NCBI RefSeq assembly: GCF_011761185.1
Contig: NZ_JAAOYM010000001.1
Location: 2,790,001-2,854,000, forward strand
Length of the DNA stretch: 64,000 bases
Direction: 5' to 3'
From: Saccharomonospora amisosensis
Lineage (GTDB): Bacteria > Actinomycetota > Actinomycetes > Mycobacteriales > Pseudonocardiaceae
Shown here: positions 18,042-27,397 of the stretch, in pieces
Layout of the letters: each line of letters starts with the position of its first letter
Position numbering within the stretch: position 1 is the first letter of the stretch
Notes under the pieces: model-generated
The model's database searches: none
Told to the model about the DNA's origin: nothing
Seen by the model: only the letters and a program-made list of their open reading frames with translations
Program-made: the position numbers and the translations under genes

Positions 18042-18506
18042 TCACGGGTAGAACTGCTGGGTGGAGTCGTCGCTGTGGTCGCGGTCGGTCTCGCGCTGGG
18101 CGGCCTTGCCGACGTTCAACAACGTCACGATGATCGCGAAACCGATGGCCAGGTTGATCAGCGCGGTCGCCACCTTGCTGCCCCAGTCGACGTAGAGGCT
18201 CAGCGGCAGCACGATCGCGATGGCCGTCAGCAGCGCCATGATCCAGCCGAAGAACAGCAGGGGGCGCGGTGCGGTCAGCAGCAGTACATGCAGCAGCCCG
18301 GTGGCCGCGACGGCCACGACGGCGGCGCTCACCGCGTAGGTGACGGTGTTCGCGCCGCCCCAGGCGCCTTCTCCTCGTGGCGCCAGCACGGCCACGTGGG
18401 CGAGGCCGCGCGCGGTGAGAATGCCGACGACCGCCACCAGTGCGGCCACCGCTGCCGTCGCGGCTCCACCCGCCCACAGCCGGGTAGAGTCAACCTCGTT
18501 CTTCAT
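18042..18506 (-). CDS. DUF6069-like four-TM membrane protein
   Basis: The 154-aa protein has four predicted membrane segments (near 10-35, 55-80, 85-105 and 110-135) and a hydrophilic C-terminus. The layout and the ANTVTYAVSAAVVAVAATGL stretch resemble DUF6069 proteins of actinobacteria, whose function is unknown. The ATG at 18506 has GGAGG 10-14 nt upstream. Transcription is divergent from the acyl-CoA ligase with a DosR-like box between the two. Confidence 0.7.
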   Translation of the reverse strand: MKNEVDSTRLWAGGAATAAVAALVAVVGILTARGLAHVAVLAPRGEGAWGGANTVTYAVSAAVVAVAATGLLHVLLLTAPRPLLFFGWIMALLTAIAIVLPLSLYVDWGSKVATALINLAIGFAIIVTLLNVGKAAQRETDRDHSDDSTQQFYP

Positions 18507-18563
18507 GGCTCCAACCTCCCGTGTGACCGCGCGCGGCGGGAGGGGCCAACGGGCTCGGCCACG

Positions 18564-18578
18564 GTGACTTTGTGCCCT
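18564..18578. promoter_or_regulatory. DosR-like box, DUF6069/acyl-CoA ligase divergent promoter
   Basis: GTGACTTTGTGCCCT lies 58 bp from the DUF6069 start and 35 bp from the ligase start. It deviates at the third G of the core but keeps GACTTTnnnCCCT. Confidence 0.45.
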
Positions 18579-18612
18579 GTCCGGGTTCGACCGCTGCCTC
18601 GATCGTGGCGGC

Positions 18613-20381
<1,769 letters not shown>

Positions 20382-20385
<4 letters not shown>

Positions 20386-21347
20386 CCGAGACGGACAACA
20401 CCGAGCTGCTCAGGCAGATGTTGCGGATCCGCAGGTTCGAGGAACGCTGCGTCGAGCTGTACAGCTCTACCGCGATCCGCGGCTTCATGCACCTCTACAT
20501 CGGTGAGGAGGCCGTGGCCGTGGGCGTGTTGGACGCGCTCGACGACGAGGACGCGGTGGTGTCCACCTACCGCGAGCACGGCCACGCGCTGGCGAGAGGG
20601 CTTTCCATGGAATCGGTGCTCGCCGAGATGTTCGGCCGCACCAACGGGTGCAGCCACGGCAGGGGTGGTTCGATGCACCTGTTCGACGCGAACCGCCGCT
20701 TCTACGGTGGCAACGCCATCGTGGGCGGCGGGCTGCCGCTGGCGGTCGGGCTGGCGCTGGCCGACGCGATGCGCGGCCGCTCACCGGTCACGGTGTGCCT
20801 GTTCGGCGACGGCGCCGTGGCCGAAGGGGAGTTTCACGAGTGCCTCAACCTCGCGGCGTTGTGGAAGCTGCCGGTGCTGTTCTGCTGCGAGAACAACCTG
20901 TACGCGATGGGGACGGCGCTGGGAAGGGCACAGGCGGAGACCGACCTGGCGTTGCGCGCGTCCTCCTACGGCATGCCGTCGTGGCCGGTGGACGGCATGG
21001 ACGTGCTGGCCGTGTCGCGGGCGGCGCGGCGGGCGGTGGCGGCCATCCGGGGCGGCGCCGGGCCGTGCTTTCTGGAGCTTCGCACCTACCGGTTCCGGGC
21101 TCACTCGATGTACGACGCCGAGCGTTATCGGGACCGCTCGGAGGTGGAGCACTGGAAGGAACTCGACCCGCTGCCGAGGATGACAGAGCTGCTGCAGGAA
21201 AGCGGCGGTTTCGGCGACGAGGAACTCAAGCTGATGGAGTCCGATGTGGATTCCGAGATCACGGCGGCGGTGGCGGCGGCGGAGGCTGGGCCGCTCGAGC
21301 CTGCCGAGGAGCTGACCAGGTTCGTGTACTCGGAGCGGCGGCCATGA
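20382..21347 (+). CDS. 2-oxoacid dehydrogenase E1 alpha subunit (pyruvate/acetoin type)
   Basis: The 321-aa TPP enzyme subunit carries the diphosphate motif [17 protein letters not shown] near 146 through ENNLYAMG near 176, plus [11 protein letters not shown] and GRGGSMHL typical of PdhA/AcoA. It decarboxylates a 2-oxoacid, probably pyruvate, or acetoin. The start overlaps the ligase stop by 4 bp (ATGA). Sequence alone does not separate pyruvate from acetoin dehydrogenases. Confidence 0.88.
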
Positions 21348-22318
21348 CCGCGACGACCTACCGGGAGGCGCTGCGAGAGTCCATCCGCGAGGCGCTGGCA
21401 TCCGACGAGCGCGTGTTCCTGATGGGAGAGGATGTCGGTGCCTACGGCGGCTGCTTCGGGGTGAGTCTGGGGCTGCTCGAGGAGTTCGGGCCGGAGCGCG
21501 TCAGGGACACACCGCTTTCGGAGTCGGCGTTCGTCGGCGCGGGTATCGGTGCCGCGCTCGGCGGCATGCGGCCCATCGTGGAGATCATGACGGTCAACTT
21601 CAGCCTGCTCGCGCTCGACCAGATCATGAACAACGCCGCGACCCTGCTGCACATGTCGGGCGGGCAGCTCAACGTGCCAATCGTCATCAGGATGACCACC
21701 GGTGCGGGCAGGCAACTCGCCGCGCAGCACTCGCACAGCCTGGAGGGCTGGCTCGCTCACATTCCTGGCCTTCGTTGCGTCGCACCCGCCACGCTGGCCG
21801 ACGCGAGGGGCATGCTGGCGACGGCGCTGGCCGACCCGGATCCGGTGCTGCTGTTCGAGCACGGCGGGCTGTACAACGTTTCCGGAGAACTCGCCGACGA
21901 CGCGGGCGCCGTGGACATCGACAACGCGGCGATCCGGCGCGAGGGCGGGGATGTCACGGTCGTCGCCTACGGCGGTACGCTGCGGACGGCGCTCAGCGCC
22001 GCGGACGAGCTCGCCGACCTCGGTGTGGAGGCCGAGGTGGTAGACCTGCGCACGCTGCGGCCACTGGACGACGCGACAGTGCTCGATTCGGTTCGCCGCA
22101 CGCACCGGCTCGTCGTGGTGGACGAGGGCTGGCGCAGCGGCAGCCTGTCCGCCGAGATCGCGGCCCGGGTCGCCGAGGCCGCGCTGTACGACCTCGACGC
22201 GCCGATCGAGCGGGTGTGCACGGCGGAGGTGCCCATCCCTTACGCCAAACAGTTGGAGCAGGCCGCTCTGCCACAGCCCGGCGACGTGGTGGCCGCGGCA
22301 CGCAGGGCGGTGGGCTGA
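21344..22318 (+). CDS. 2-oxoacid dehydrogenase E1 beta subunit
   Basis: The 324-aa protein begins [18 protein letters not shown] and contains [12 protein letters not shown] near 25, [26 protein letters not shown] near 53 and [15 protein letters not shown] near 125, all standard for E1 beta chains that pair with PdhA/AcoA. The ATG at 21344 overlaps the E1 alpha stop by 4 bp; the longer open frame upstream is a shadow of E1 alpha. Confidence 0.88.
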   Translation: MTATTYREALRESIREALASDERVFLMGEDVGAYGGCFGVSLGLLEEFGPERVRDTPLSESAFVGAGIGAALGGMRPIVEIMTVNFSLLALDQIMNNAATLLHMSGGQLNVPIVIRMTTGAGRQLAAQHSHSLEGWLAHIPGLRCVAPATLADARGMLATALADPDPVLLFEHGGLYNVSGELADDAGAVDIDNAAIRREGGDVTVVAYGGTLRTALSAADELADLGVEAEVVDLRTLRPLDDATVLDSVRRTHRLVVVDEGWRSGSLSAEIAARVAEAALYDLDAPIERVCTAEVPIPYAKQLEQAALPQPGDVVAAARRAVG

Positions 22319-22319
22319 C

Positions 22320-23693
22320 GTGGCGCAGTTCCGGATGCCGTCGCTCGGCGCGGACATGGACGAGGGCACCGTGCTCGAATGGCTGGTGCGGCCAGGGCAG
22401 CGGGTTGAGAAGGGTGACATCGTGGCGGTCGTGGACACCGCCAAGGCGGCGGTGGACGTCGAGTGTTTCGACAGCGGCGTTGTCGAGTCGATCCTCGTTC
22501 CCGTGGGAGAGAAGGTGCCGGTCGGCACACCGCTGGCCGTGATCGGTGCCGGTGAGGCGCGACCGCCCGAGCCCACCGCGCAGGCACCGGCCACCGCCCC
22601 CGAACCGGTGGCTGCCCCCGAGCCCGAGCCGGTGGCCGAGCCCGAACGCAAAACCGAGCCCGAACGCAACAGGACCGAGCCGGAGCCTGCCGCCGCAGCG
22701 CCGCAGCGGGCAAGGGCCACTCCCCCGGTCCGCGCGCTCGCCAGGCAGGCAGGGATCGACCTCGCCACCGTGCGCGGCACCGGCCCGGCGGGAACCGTCA
22801 CCCACGCCGACATCGAACGGCTGCTGGCTCCCCGACGTGGGCGAATTTCGCCGTACGCCCGCAAGTTGGCGCGCGAACTCGGGGTGGACGTTTCGACGCT
22901 GCCGGGCACAGTGCACGCCAGCGACGTGCGGGTGGCAGCGGCAGGCAACCGGCCAGCCGCCGAGCCCGCCACCAAGACCGCCACCAAGACCGCTGCCGAG
23001 GCCGCCGCCGTCGAGCCCCGGCGCAGGGGCGAGGACATGCGCGCGGCGATCGCGACGCTGATGGAGCGTTCCAAGCGGGAGATCCCGCACTACTACCTTT
23101 CCAGCACCATCGACCTGGAGGCGGCGCTGACCTGGTTGCGGGAGTACAACCGCGACAGCGGTATCGCCGATCGCGTGTTGCCGAACGCGTTGCTGCTCAA
23201 AGCGACCGCGCTGGCGGCGGCCAGGGTCGGCGAGCTCAACGGGCACTGGCTGGACGGTGAGTTCCGGCCGGGCGAACGCGTGCGGCTGGGGGTCGCCGTC
23301 TCGCTGCGGGGTGGCGGCCTGCTGGTTCCCACCCTGGACGAACCTGACAGCCAGCCGTTGGACGAGCTGATGCGCACGCTCACCGACATGGTGTCGCGGA
23401 CCCGGTCGGGGCGGCTGCGTTCCTCGGAGCTGCGGCCGGCGACGATCACGGTCACCAACCTCGGTGATCTGGGTGCCGAGTCGGTGCAGGGCGTGATCTA
23501 CCCACCGCAGGTGGCGCTCGTCGGGTTCGGCGCGATCGTCCGCAGGCCATGGGCTGTGGGTGAGTTGCTCGGGGTTCGCCCTGTGGTAACCGCCAGCCTG
23601 GCCGCCGACCACAGGGCGACGGACGGTGCGACCGGCTCCCGCTTCCTCGCCGCACTCGACACCGTGCTGCAACGACCGGAGGGACTGCGATGA
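22320..23693 (+). CDS. 2-oxoacid dehydrogenase E2 (lipoyl acyltransferase), with two PSBD-like segments
   Basis: The 457-aa protein has an N-terminal lipoyl domain with VDTAKAAVDVE (lipoyl-Lys near residue 41), a Pro/Glu/Ala-rich linker and a subunit-binding domain near 135-165 (PPVRALARQAGIDLATVRG). A second, shortened copy sits near 175-205 (ISPYARKLARELGVDVSTL). The catalytic domain ends with the HxxxDG motif in DHRATDG near 430. The GTG start follows the E1 beta stop by one base. No E3 gene follows, so a genome-shared lipoamide dehydrogenase is presumably used. Confidence 0.88.
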   Translation: MAQFRMPSLGADMDEGTVLEWLVRPGQRVEKGDIVAVVDTAKAAVDVECFDSGVVESILVPVGEKVPVGTPLAVIGAGEARPPEPTAQAPATAPEPVAAPEPEPVAEPERKTEPERNRTEPEPAAAAPQRARATPPVRALARQAGIDLATVRGTGPAGTVTHADIERLLAPRRGRISPYARKLARELGVDVSTLPGTVHASDVRVAAAGNRPAAEPATKTATKTAAEAAAVEPRRRGEDMRAAIATLMERSKREIPHYYLSSTIDLEAALTWLREYNRDSGIADRVLPNALLLKATALAAARVGELNGHWLDGEFRPGERVRLGVAVSLRGGGLLVPTLDEPDSQPLDELMRTLTDMVSRTRSGRLRSSELRPATITVTNLGDLGAESVQGVIYPPQVALVGFGAIVRRPWAVGELLGVRPVVTASLAADHRATDGATGSRFLAALDTVLQRPEGLR

Positions 23694-23947
23694 CCACCAC
23701 ACCACTGGACCCGCGACGCGCCAGGCAGGCCGTCAACGAGGCGCTGCTGGAGATCGTGCCGGACGCCGACGTGGCCTCGCTCGGACCCGACGACGAGCTG
23801 CGGCAGACGCTGGAGCTGGACTCCATGGACTTCCTCGCGTTCGCCCGCAGGCTGTCGGAATCCACGGGGCAACCCATCGACGAGTACGACTACGACCGGC
23901 TCACTACCGTGCGCGCCTGTGTGGACTTGCTCACCTCGCGGCGCTGA
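23690..23947 (+). CDS. Acyl carrier protein
   Basis: This 85-aa acidic protein has LELDSMDFLAFARRL with the phosphopantetheine-accepting Ser near residue 45, as in discrete acyl carrier proteins. Its ATG overlaps the E2 stop by 4 bp, so it is made with the dehydrogenase complex. An ACP at the end of such an operon is known in some proteobacterial and actinobacterial loci, but its partner is unclear. It may accept acetyl groups from E2 or the ligase; that is inference. Confidence 0.85.
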   Translation: MTTTPLDPRRARQAVNEALLEIVPDADVASLGPDDELRQTLELDSMDFLAFARRLSESTGQPIDEYDYDRLTTVRACVDLLTSRR

Positions 23948-23970
23948 CGGCCCTTTCGGCCCGGTACCCC

Positions 23971-23985
23971 GGGACTTTCGACCGT
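23971..23985. promoter_or_regulatory. Orphan DosR-like box
   Basis: GGGACTTTCGACCGT lies 24 bp after the acyl carrier protein gene. No plus-strand gene follows before the terminator at 24126-24158, and the next gene is convergent. It may be fortuitous or may drive a small RNA. Confidence 0.3.
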
Positions 23986-24052
23986 ATTGCACGCCACATC
24001 CGATGCGGACTCTGGAACGTGCACGCGGGGCGCTCGGGGGCGCTTCCGCGGG

Positions 24053-24079
24053 CGGGTCACTTCCGGGGGAGGTGACCCG
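24053..24079. repeat. Inverted repeat in ACP-rhodanese gap
   Basis: CGGGTCAC (24053-24060) pairs with GTGACCCG (24072-24079) across an 11-nt loop. It lies between the orphan DosR-like box and the terminator, so all three could delimit a short transcript. Confidence 0.4.
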
Positions 24080-24125
24080 TGGGAGCACTATGCCGGGTCG
24101 CTCGGGGCCGACCGCAGAGTGCTCC

Positions 24126-24158
24126 GGAAGTGGGGCAGCCGTCGGCTGCCCCACTTCC
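24126..24158. terminator. Strong bidirectional hairpin terminator
   Basis: A perfect 15-bp stem (24126-24140 with 24144-24158) and a 3-nt loop lie between the convergent ACP and rhodanese genes. There is no T tract. Confidence 0.75.
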
Positions 24159-24182
24159 CACTTGAGTTACGGTTCGGTGTGA

Positions 24183-24512
24183 TCAGGCGGCGGCGTTCTC
24201 GCGCGGGCCGCGCAGCACCGGGCGGCCGTCGCCGGTCCAGGCGGACATCCCGCCCGCGACCGAACGAACGTCGAAGCCCGCCTGCTCCAGCAGCGAGGCA
24301 GCCATCGCACTGCGGCTGCCGCTGGCACAGATCACGAAGATCCGCTCGCGCCTTGGCAGTTCAGCCATCCTGGCCGCAAGGGAACTCAGCGGATACAGCC
24401 GGGCGCCGGGAACGTGGCCACCCAGGTACTCGGCAGGCTCGCGAACGTCGACGACAAGCGCGCCCGCGCGTTGCGCGGCCGCGAATTCCTCCACGGATGC
24501 TTCTCGACTCAT
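24183..24512 (-). CDS. Single-domain rhodanese
   Basis: The 109-aa sulfurtransferase has VVDVREPAEYLGGHVPGA near residue 22 and the active-site loop CASGSRSA near 64, with the persulfide-forming Cys. It should move sulfane sulfur between thiols. The ATG at 24512 is about 9 nt from the predicted -10 element, so the mRNA would be nearly leaderless. A CsoR/CstR-type operator fills the promoter spacer, implying induction by persulfide or polysulfide. Confidence 0.9.
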   Translation of the reverse strand: MSREASVEEFAAAQRAGALVVDVREPAEYLGGHVPGARLYPLSSLAARMAELPRRERIFVICASGSRSAMAASLLEQAGFDVRSVAGGMSAWTGDGRPVLRGPRENAAA

Positions 24513-24520
24513 GCCTCGAC

Positions 24521-24548
24521 CATATACCCCATGGGGTATGCTCGCCAA
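24521..24548 (-). promoter_or_regulatory. Rhodanese promoter with CsoR/CstR-type operator in the spacer
   Basis: On the minus strand TTGGCG (24548-24543) and TATATG (24526-24521) form -35 and -10 boxes with a 16-nt spacer. The spacer and -10 contain the perfect palindrome ATACCCCATGGGGTAT (24524-24539). A repressor bound there would block RNA polymerase. The motif matches operators of CsoR-family repressors; the persulfide-sensing CstR branch is favoured because sulfur genes follow. Confidence 0.72.
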
Positions 24549-24591
24549 CGTTGCGAACGTCGCCGGAGCGACCTATCGTGACAACCAGTGG

Positions 24592-24607
24592 ATACCCCCC
24601 TAGGTAT
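24592..24607 (+). promoter_or_regulatory. Second CsoR/CstR-type operator, plus-strand promoter
   Basis: ATACCCCCCTAGGTAT keeps the outer ATACC...GGTAT symmetry of the other operators. TATATT at 24605-24610 is a likely -10 for the plus-strand operon starting at 24790. Confidence 0.55.
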
Positions 24608-24683
24608 ATTTGGAAGTGTGTGGAGCCCCGACCCGGTGGGGGGGTCTCGACCATCCGGTGCGGCACCCGCCGAGCCGGAGCCG

Positions 24684-24718
24684 AGGGGGGTCGCGCCCGC
24701 CCCCAGTGCGACCCCCCT
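24684..24718 (+). promoter_or_regulatory. Leader hairpin, possible attenuator
   Basis: AGGGGGGTCGC (24684-24694) pairs with GCGACCCCCCT (24708-24718) around a 13-nt loop and is followed by TTT. It lies in the presumed 5' leader, after the operator and 72 bp before the first gene, so it could terminate early transcripts. Other G- and C-runs at 24630-24655 could offer competing pairings. Confidence 0.4.
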
Positions 24719-24789
24719 TTCCCAACACAGGTACGCGACGGACGCCGAAAACGACACCGTCGAGGGAAAACAACGAAAGCGAGGACAGC

Positions 24790-24963
24790 ATGTGCCGACG
24801 AGTCACGTGCCCCAAGTGCGGCAAGCCCACCTTCGCGGGTTGCGGACAGCACGTCGAGCAGGTGCTCGGTGACGTGCCCGTGGCCCAGCGCTGCTCCTGC
24901 GGGCAGAACGAGCAGGCCGCGGCTCCGGCCCGCAAGCCCTGGCCGTTCGGCCGTCGCGGCTGA
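24790..24963 (+). CDS. Small Cys-rich putative zinc-binding protein
   Basis: The 57-aa protein has CRRVTCPKCGKPTFAGCG at residues 2-19, then H22 and CSC near 37-39, a zinc-ribbon-like or thiol-rich arrangement. The ATG at 24790 has GAGG at 24781-24784. A longer open frame upstream crosses the leader hairpin and has no protein-like character. It is the first gene after a CsoR/CstR-type operator and begins an operon with a Cys-bearing membrane protein and a PIG-L deacetylase. A metal- or persulfide-binding role is inferred from context only. Confidence 0.7.
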   Translation: MCRRVTCPKCGKPTFAGCGQHVEQVLGDVPVAQRCSCGQNEQAAAPARKPWPFGRRG

Positions 24964-24980
24964 GTAGGCGGGCGAAGACG

Positions 24981-25394
24981 ATGACGAAAGGTCGCCGCGG
25001 GCTGGCCGCGACACTTGGCGCACTGGTCGGCCTGGCCGGACACGGCCTGGCAACCGGGCTGTTCACCCAGACCACGACGCTCCTGCCCTGGTGGGCGTAC
25101 GTGACCTGGTTGGCGGCGGGTGTGCTGTCGGGCTGGCTCGCGGCGACCTACGTCAACCCGGCAGGAGGTATCGCCACCGGCTGCACCAGCTGCGGCAGGG
25201 TGGCGATTCTCACCATCCCAATGTCGATCTTGCTCGCCTCGCAGGCGAGCCTGCCCACGAGCGTGCTGGCTGTACTGCTGCTCGCGTTCGGGCTCGCGCA
25301 ACGGTTGCGAACCGGTGACGCCTGTGCCGTCCCGGTCGCTGAACCCGCCGCCGCGACGGCCGAGCAGCACGAGTCCGAAAGCGGCCGGCCATGA
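24981..25394 (+). CDS. Membrane protein with central CTSC motif
   Basis: I do not recognise the family. The 137-aa protein has four predicted membrane segments (near 8-28, 35-57, 72-90 and 92-108). Between the second and third lies NPAGGIATGCTSCGRVAIL, with a CxxC pair that would sit at the membrane surface. The stop overlaps the deacetylase start by 4 bp (ATGA). The CxxC pair and the operator upstream suggest redox or sulfur chemistry, or transport of a sulfur compound. Confidence 0.68.
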   Translation: MTKGRRGLAATLGALVGLAGHGLATGLFTQTTTLLPWWAYVTWLAAGVLSGWLAATYVNPAGGIATGCTSCGRVAILTIPMSILLASQASLPTSVLAVLLLAFGLAQRLRTGDACAVPVAEPAAATAEQHESESGRP

Positions 25395-26065
25395 CCACAC
25401 TCGAAAGCACCCACCCGATCACGCGTGTTCGGCGCGCGCTCGCCGTGGTCGCCCATCCCGACGACGAGTCATTCGGGCTCGGCGCCGTCGTCGACGTACT
25501 CACCCAGCACGGGGTGGAGTCCGCTGTGCTGTGCTTCACCAAGGGTGAGGCCTCGACGCTGCGCGACGAGCGCGAGGGCTCACTCGCCGAGATCCGCACG
25601 GAGGAACTCGCCGCCGCCGCGAAGGTGCTGCGGGTTTCCCACGTCGAACTGCTCGACTACCCCGACGGCGGGCTCGCGGCAGTGCCGCTGGCCGAACTGA
25701 GCGCCAGGGTGCGCGCGGCCATTATCGCCGTTTCGCCCAGCCACCTGCTGGTGCTCGACACCGGTGGCGTCACGGGTCACCCCGATCACCAGCGCGCCAC
25801 CGAGGCGGCCATCGACGCCGCGCGTGCGGCCGGGCTGCCCGTGCTCGCCTGGGGACTGCCCACCGACGTGGCGCACGCGCTCAACGCCGAGTTCGGCGCG
25901 GCCTTCACCGGCCACGATCCCACCGAACTGGGTCCGCCACTGCACGTCGATCGCACCAGGCAGTGGGAGGCCATCCGCTGCCACCGCAGCCAGTCGAACG
26001 ACAACCCGGTGCTGCGGCGCAGGCTGGAACTACTCGGCGACCGCGAGTACGTCCACCTCCTCTGA
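25391..26065 (+). CDS. PIG-L/LmbE family zinc deacetylase
   Basis: The 224-aa protein has the zinc motif AHPDDE near residue 21 and a third ligand in TGHPDHQRATEAA near 129. The family includes the mycothiol enzymes MshB and Mca and other N-acetylglucosaminyl deacetylases. This protein is shorter than MshB/Mca (about 290-300 aa). A role in deacylating a mycothiol-related adduct would fit the sulfur-responsive promoter, but it is only an inference. It overlaps the membrane-protein gene by 4 bp and ends the operon. Confidence 0.82.
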   Translation: MTTLESTHPITRVRRALAVVAHPDDESFGLGAVVDVLTQHGVESAVLCFTKGEASTLRDEREGSLAEIRTEELAAAAKVLRVSHVELLDYPDGGLAAVPLAELSARVRAAIIAVSPSHLLVLDTGGVTGHPDHQRATEAAIDAARAAGLPVLAWGLPTDVAHALNAEFGAAFTGHDPTELGPPLHVDRTRQWEAIRCHRSQSNDNPVLRRRLELLGDREYVHLL

Positions 26066-26067
26066 AA

Positions 26068-26151
26068 CCCGCGAGTCCCCCGCTCCCGCCCGCGAGTCCC
26101 CCGCTCCCGCCCGCGAGTTCCGCGCTCCCGCCCGCGAGTTCCGCGTTCACG
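26068..26151. repeat. Four tandem 21-bp repeats (dispersed family)
   Basis: Units start at 26068, 26089, 26110 and 26131. Units 1 and 2 are identical and contain CGAGTCCCCCGCTCC; units 3 and 4 carry CGAGTTCCGCG. The same units recur in reverse orientation at 48028-48063, so this is a dispersed intergenic repeat. It directly follows the deacetylase stop codon. Confidence 0.85.
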
Positions 26152-26184
26152 TGCCGCGACGACGCGAAGTGGCCCCGCCCCGTG

Positions 26185-26199
26185 GGGACTTTCGCCCCT
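26185..26199. promoter_or_regulatory. DosR-like box upstream of release-factor-like gene
   Basis: GGGACTTTCGCCCCT is one of the best matches in the window, 113 bp before the GTG at 26312. Confidence 0.6.
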
Positions 26200-26311
26200 T
26201 CTCACCTCGCCCGCCCGAGCGGGAGCGTGGTGGCAGGAATCGCGGCGGTCACACTGCCTGCCGGCTGGTGCGGACCGAGCCGCGGTAAGGCCATCGAGCG
26301 AAGGAACAACC

Positions 26312-27397
26312 GTGGACGCGTTCTCCCGCAGCGATCTCGACCTCCTCACCCAGCAGGAGGATCCGCCGTGCGTGTCGCTTTACCTGCCCACGCACCCGGT
26401 GCGGACCCGCAACCAGGAGGACCCGATCCGGCTGAAGAACCTGCTCGCCCGCGCCGAGCAGGAACTGGTGGAGGGCGGAACGAGGGCCCCGCAGGCAAGA
26501 GAGATCCTGCGACCGGGGCGTGAGCTGGTGGAAGTCGAGGACTTCTGGCTGTACCAGGACAGTGGGCTGGCGCTGTACCTGCGACCCGGCTGGTGGACCA
26601 GGTACCGGCTGCCGATCAGGTTCGACGAGCGGGTCGTGGTGTCCGACCGGTTCCATGTGACACCGCTGCTGCCGATGCTCACCGGCCAGGGGCACTTCTT
26701 CGTGCTCGCGCTCAGCGAGAAGCACGCCAGGCTGCTGTCGTGCACCCGCACCGGCACCGCCGAGGTGATGGTGCCCGGCCTGCCGCAGGGTGTCGCCGAG
26801 GCCCTGCCCTACGACGAGCCGCAACAGGTGCGCGGCCACCACCTGGGCAGCAGGGTCGGCGCCAAGGTCCGGACCATCATGCACCGGCAGGGAATCGGGG
26901 CCGAGGTGGAGAAGGAACGGCTGGAGCGCTACGTTCGCGCCGTCCACGACGCCGTTCGCCCGGTGCTTCGGGGCAGGCACGAGCCACTGGTGCTGGCCGG
27001 GGTCGACTACATCAGGTCCGCCTACCGGCAGGTCGCCGACTACCCCGAACTACTGCGGGACGGCGTCGCGGGCAGCCCCGACCGCGTTCCCGACGACGAG
27101 TTGCGCGCCCGCGCGTGGGACGCGGTCTCCCCTGTGCTGACCCGGCAGCAGGACGAGGCCGCAGCGGGCTACCGTGCCGCACTGGGCACCGGGCTGGCGT
27201 CGAACGATCCGGAGGAGGTCGCGAGCGCGGCCGAGGCAGGTCGGGTAGCGGTGTTGTTCCTGTCCGAGGAGGCCACCGCCGACGAACGGCTGCAGCCCAC
27301 CGCCGTGCAGACCCTGCGCACCGGCGGCACCGTGTACGCACCCGCCGACGCGGGCGTGCCCGACGGCACCGGCGTCGCCGCGGTGTTCAGGTACTGA
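26312..27397 (+). CDS. Archaeo-eukaryotic release-factor-like protein (Rv2629 type)
   Basis: The 361-aa protein begins FSRSDLDLLTQQEDPPCVSLYLPTH and has the three-part build of bacterial proteins related to eukaryotic eRF1 (BaeRF families), with a central HFFVLALSEKHARLL segment and a C-terminal ATADERLQPTAVQTLRTGG region. The mycobacterial relative Rv2629 belongs to the DosR regulon. A ribosome-rescue or hibernation role has been suggested for such proteins but is not settled. Start is GTG at 26312 with GAAGGAA upstream. The 3' end overlaps the convergent GH65 gene by 11 bp. Confidence 0.8.
   Translation: MDAFSRSDLDLLTQQEDPPCVSLYLPTHPVRTRNQEDPIRLKNLLARAEQELVEGGTRAPQAREILRPGRELVEVEDFWLYQDSGLALYLRPGWWTRYRLPIRFDERVVVSDRFHVTPLLPMLTGQGHFFVLALSEKHARLLSCTRTGTAEVMVPGLPQGVAEALPYDEPQQVRGHHLGSRVGAKVRTIMHRQGIGAEVEKERLERYVRAVHDAVRPVLRGRHEPLVLAGVDYIRSAYRQVADYPELLRDGVAGSPDRVPDDELRARAWDAVSPVLTRQQDEAAAGYRAALGTGLASNDPEEVASAAEAGRVAVLFLSEEATADERLQPTAVQTLRTGGTVYAPADAGVPDGTGVAAVFRY

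Noticed and set aside
20648-21343. Long upstream extension of the E1 beta frame
   Set aside because: It is a shadow of E1 alpha; conserved E1 beta sequence begins at the ATG at 21344, in a 4-bp overlap.
24610-24789. N-terminal extension of the Cys-rich protein
   Set aside because: The extra 60 codons cross a hairpin, are low-complexity and lack a ribosome binding site; the ATG at 24790 is better placed.
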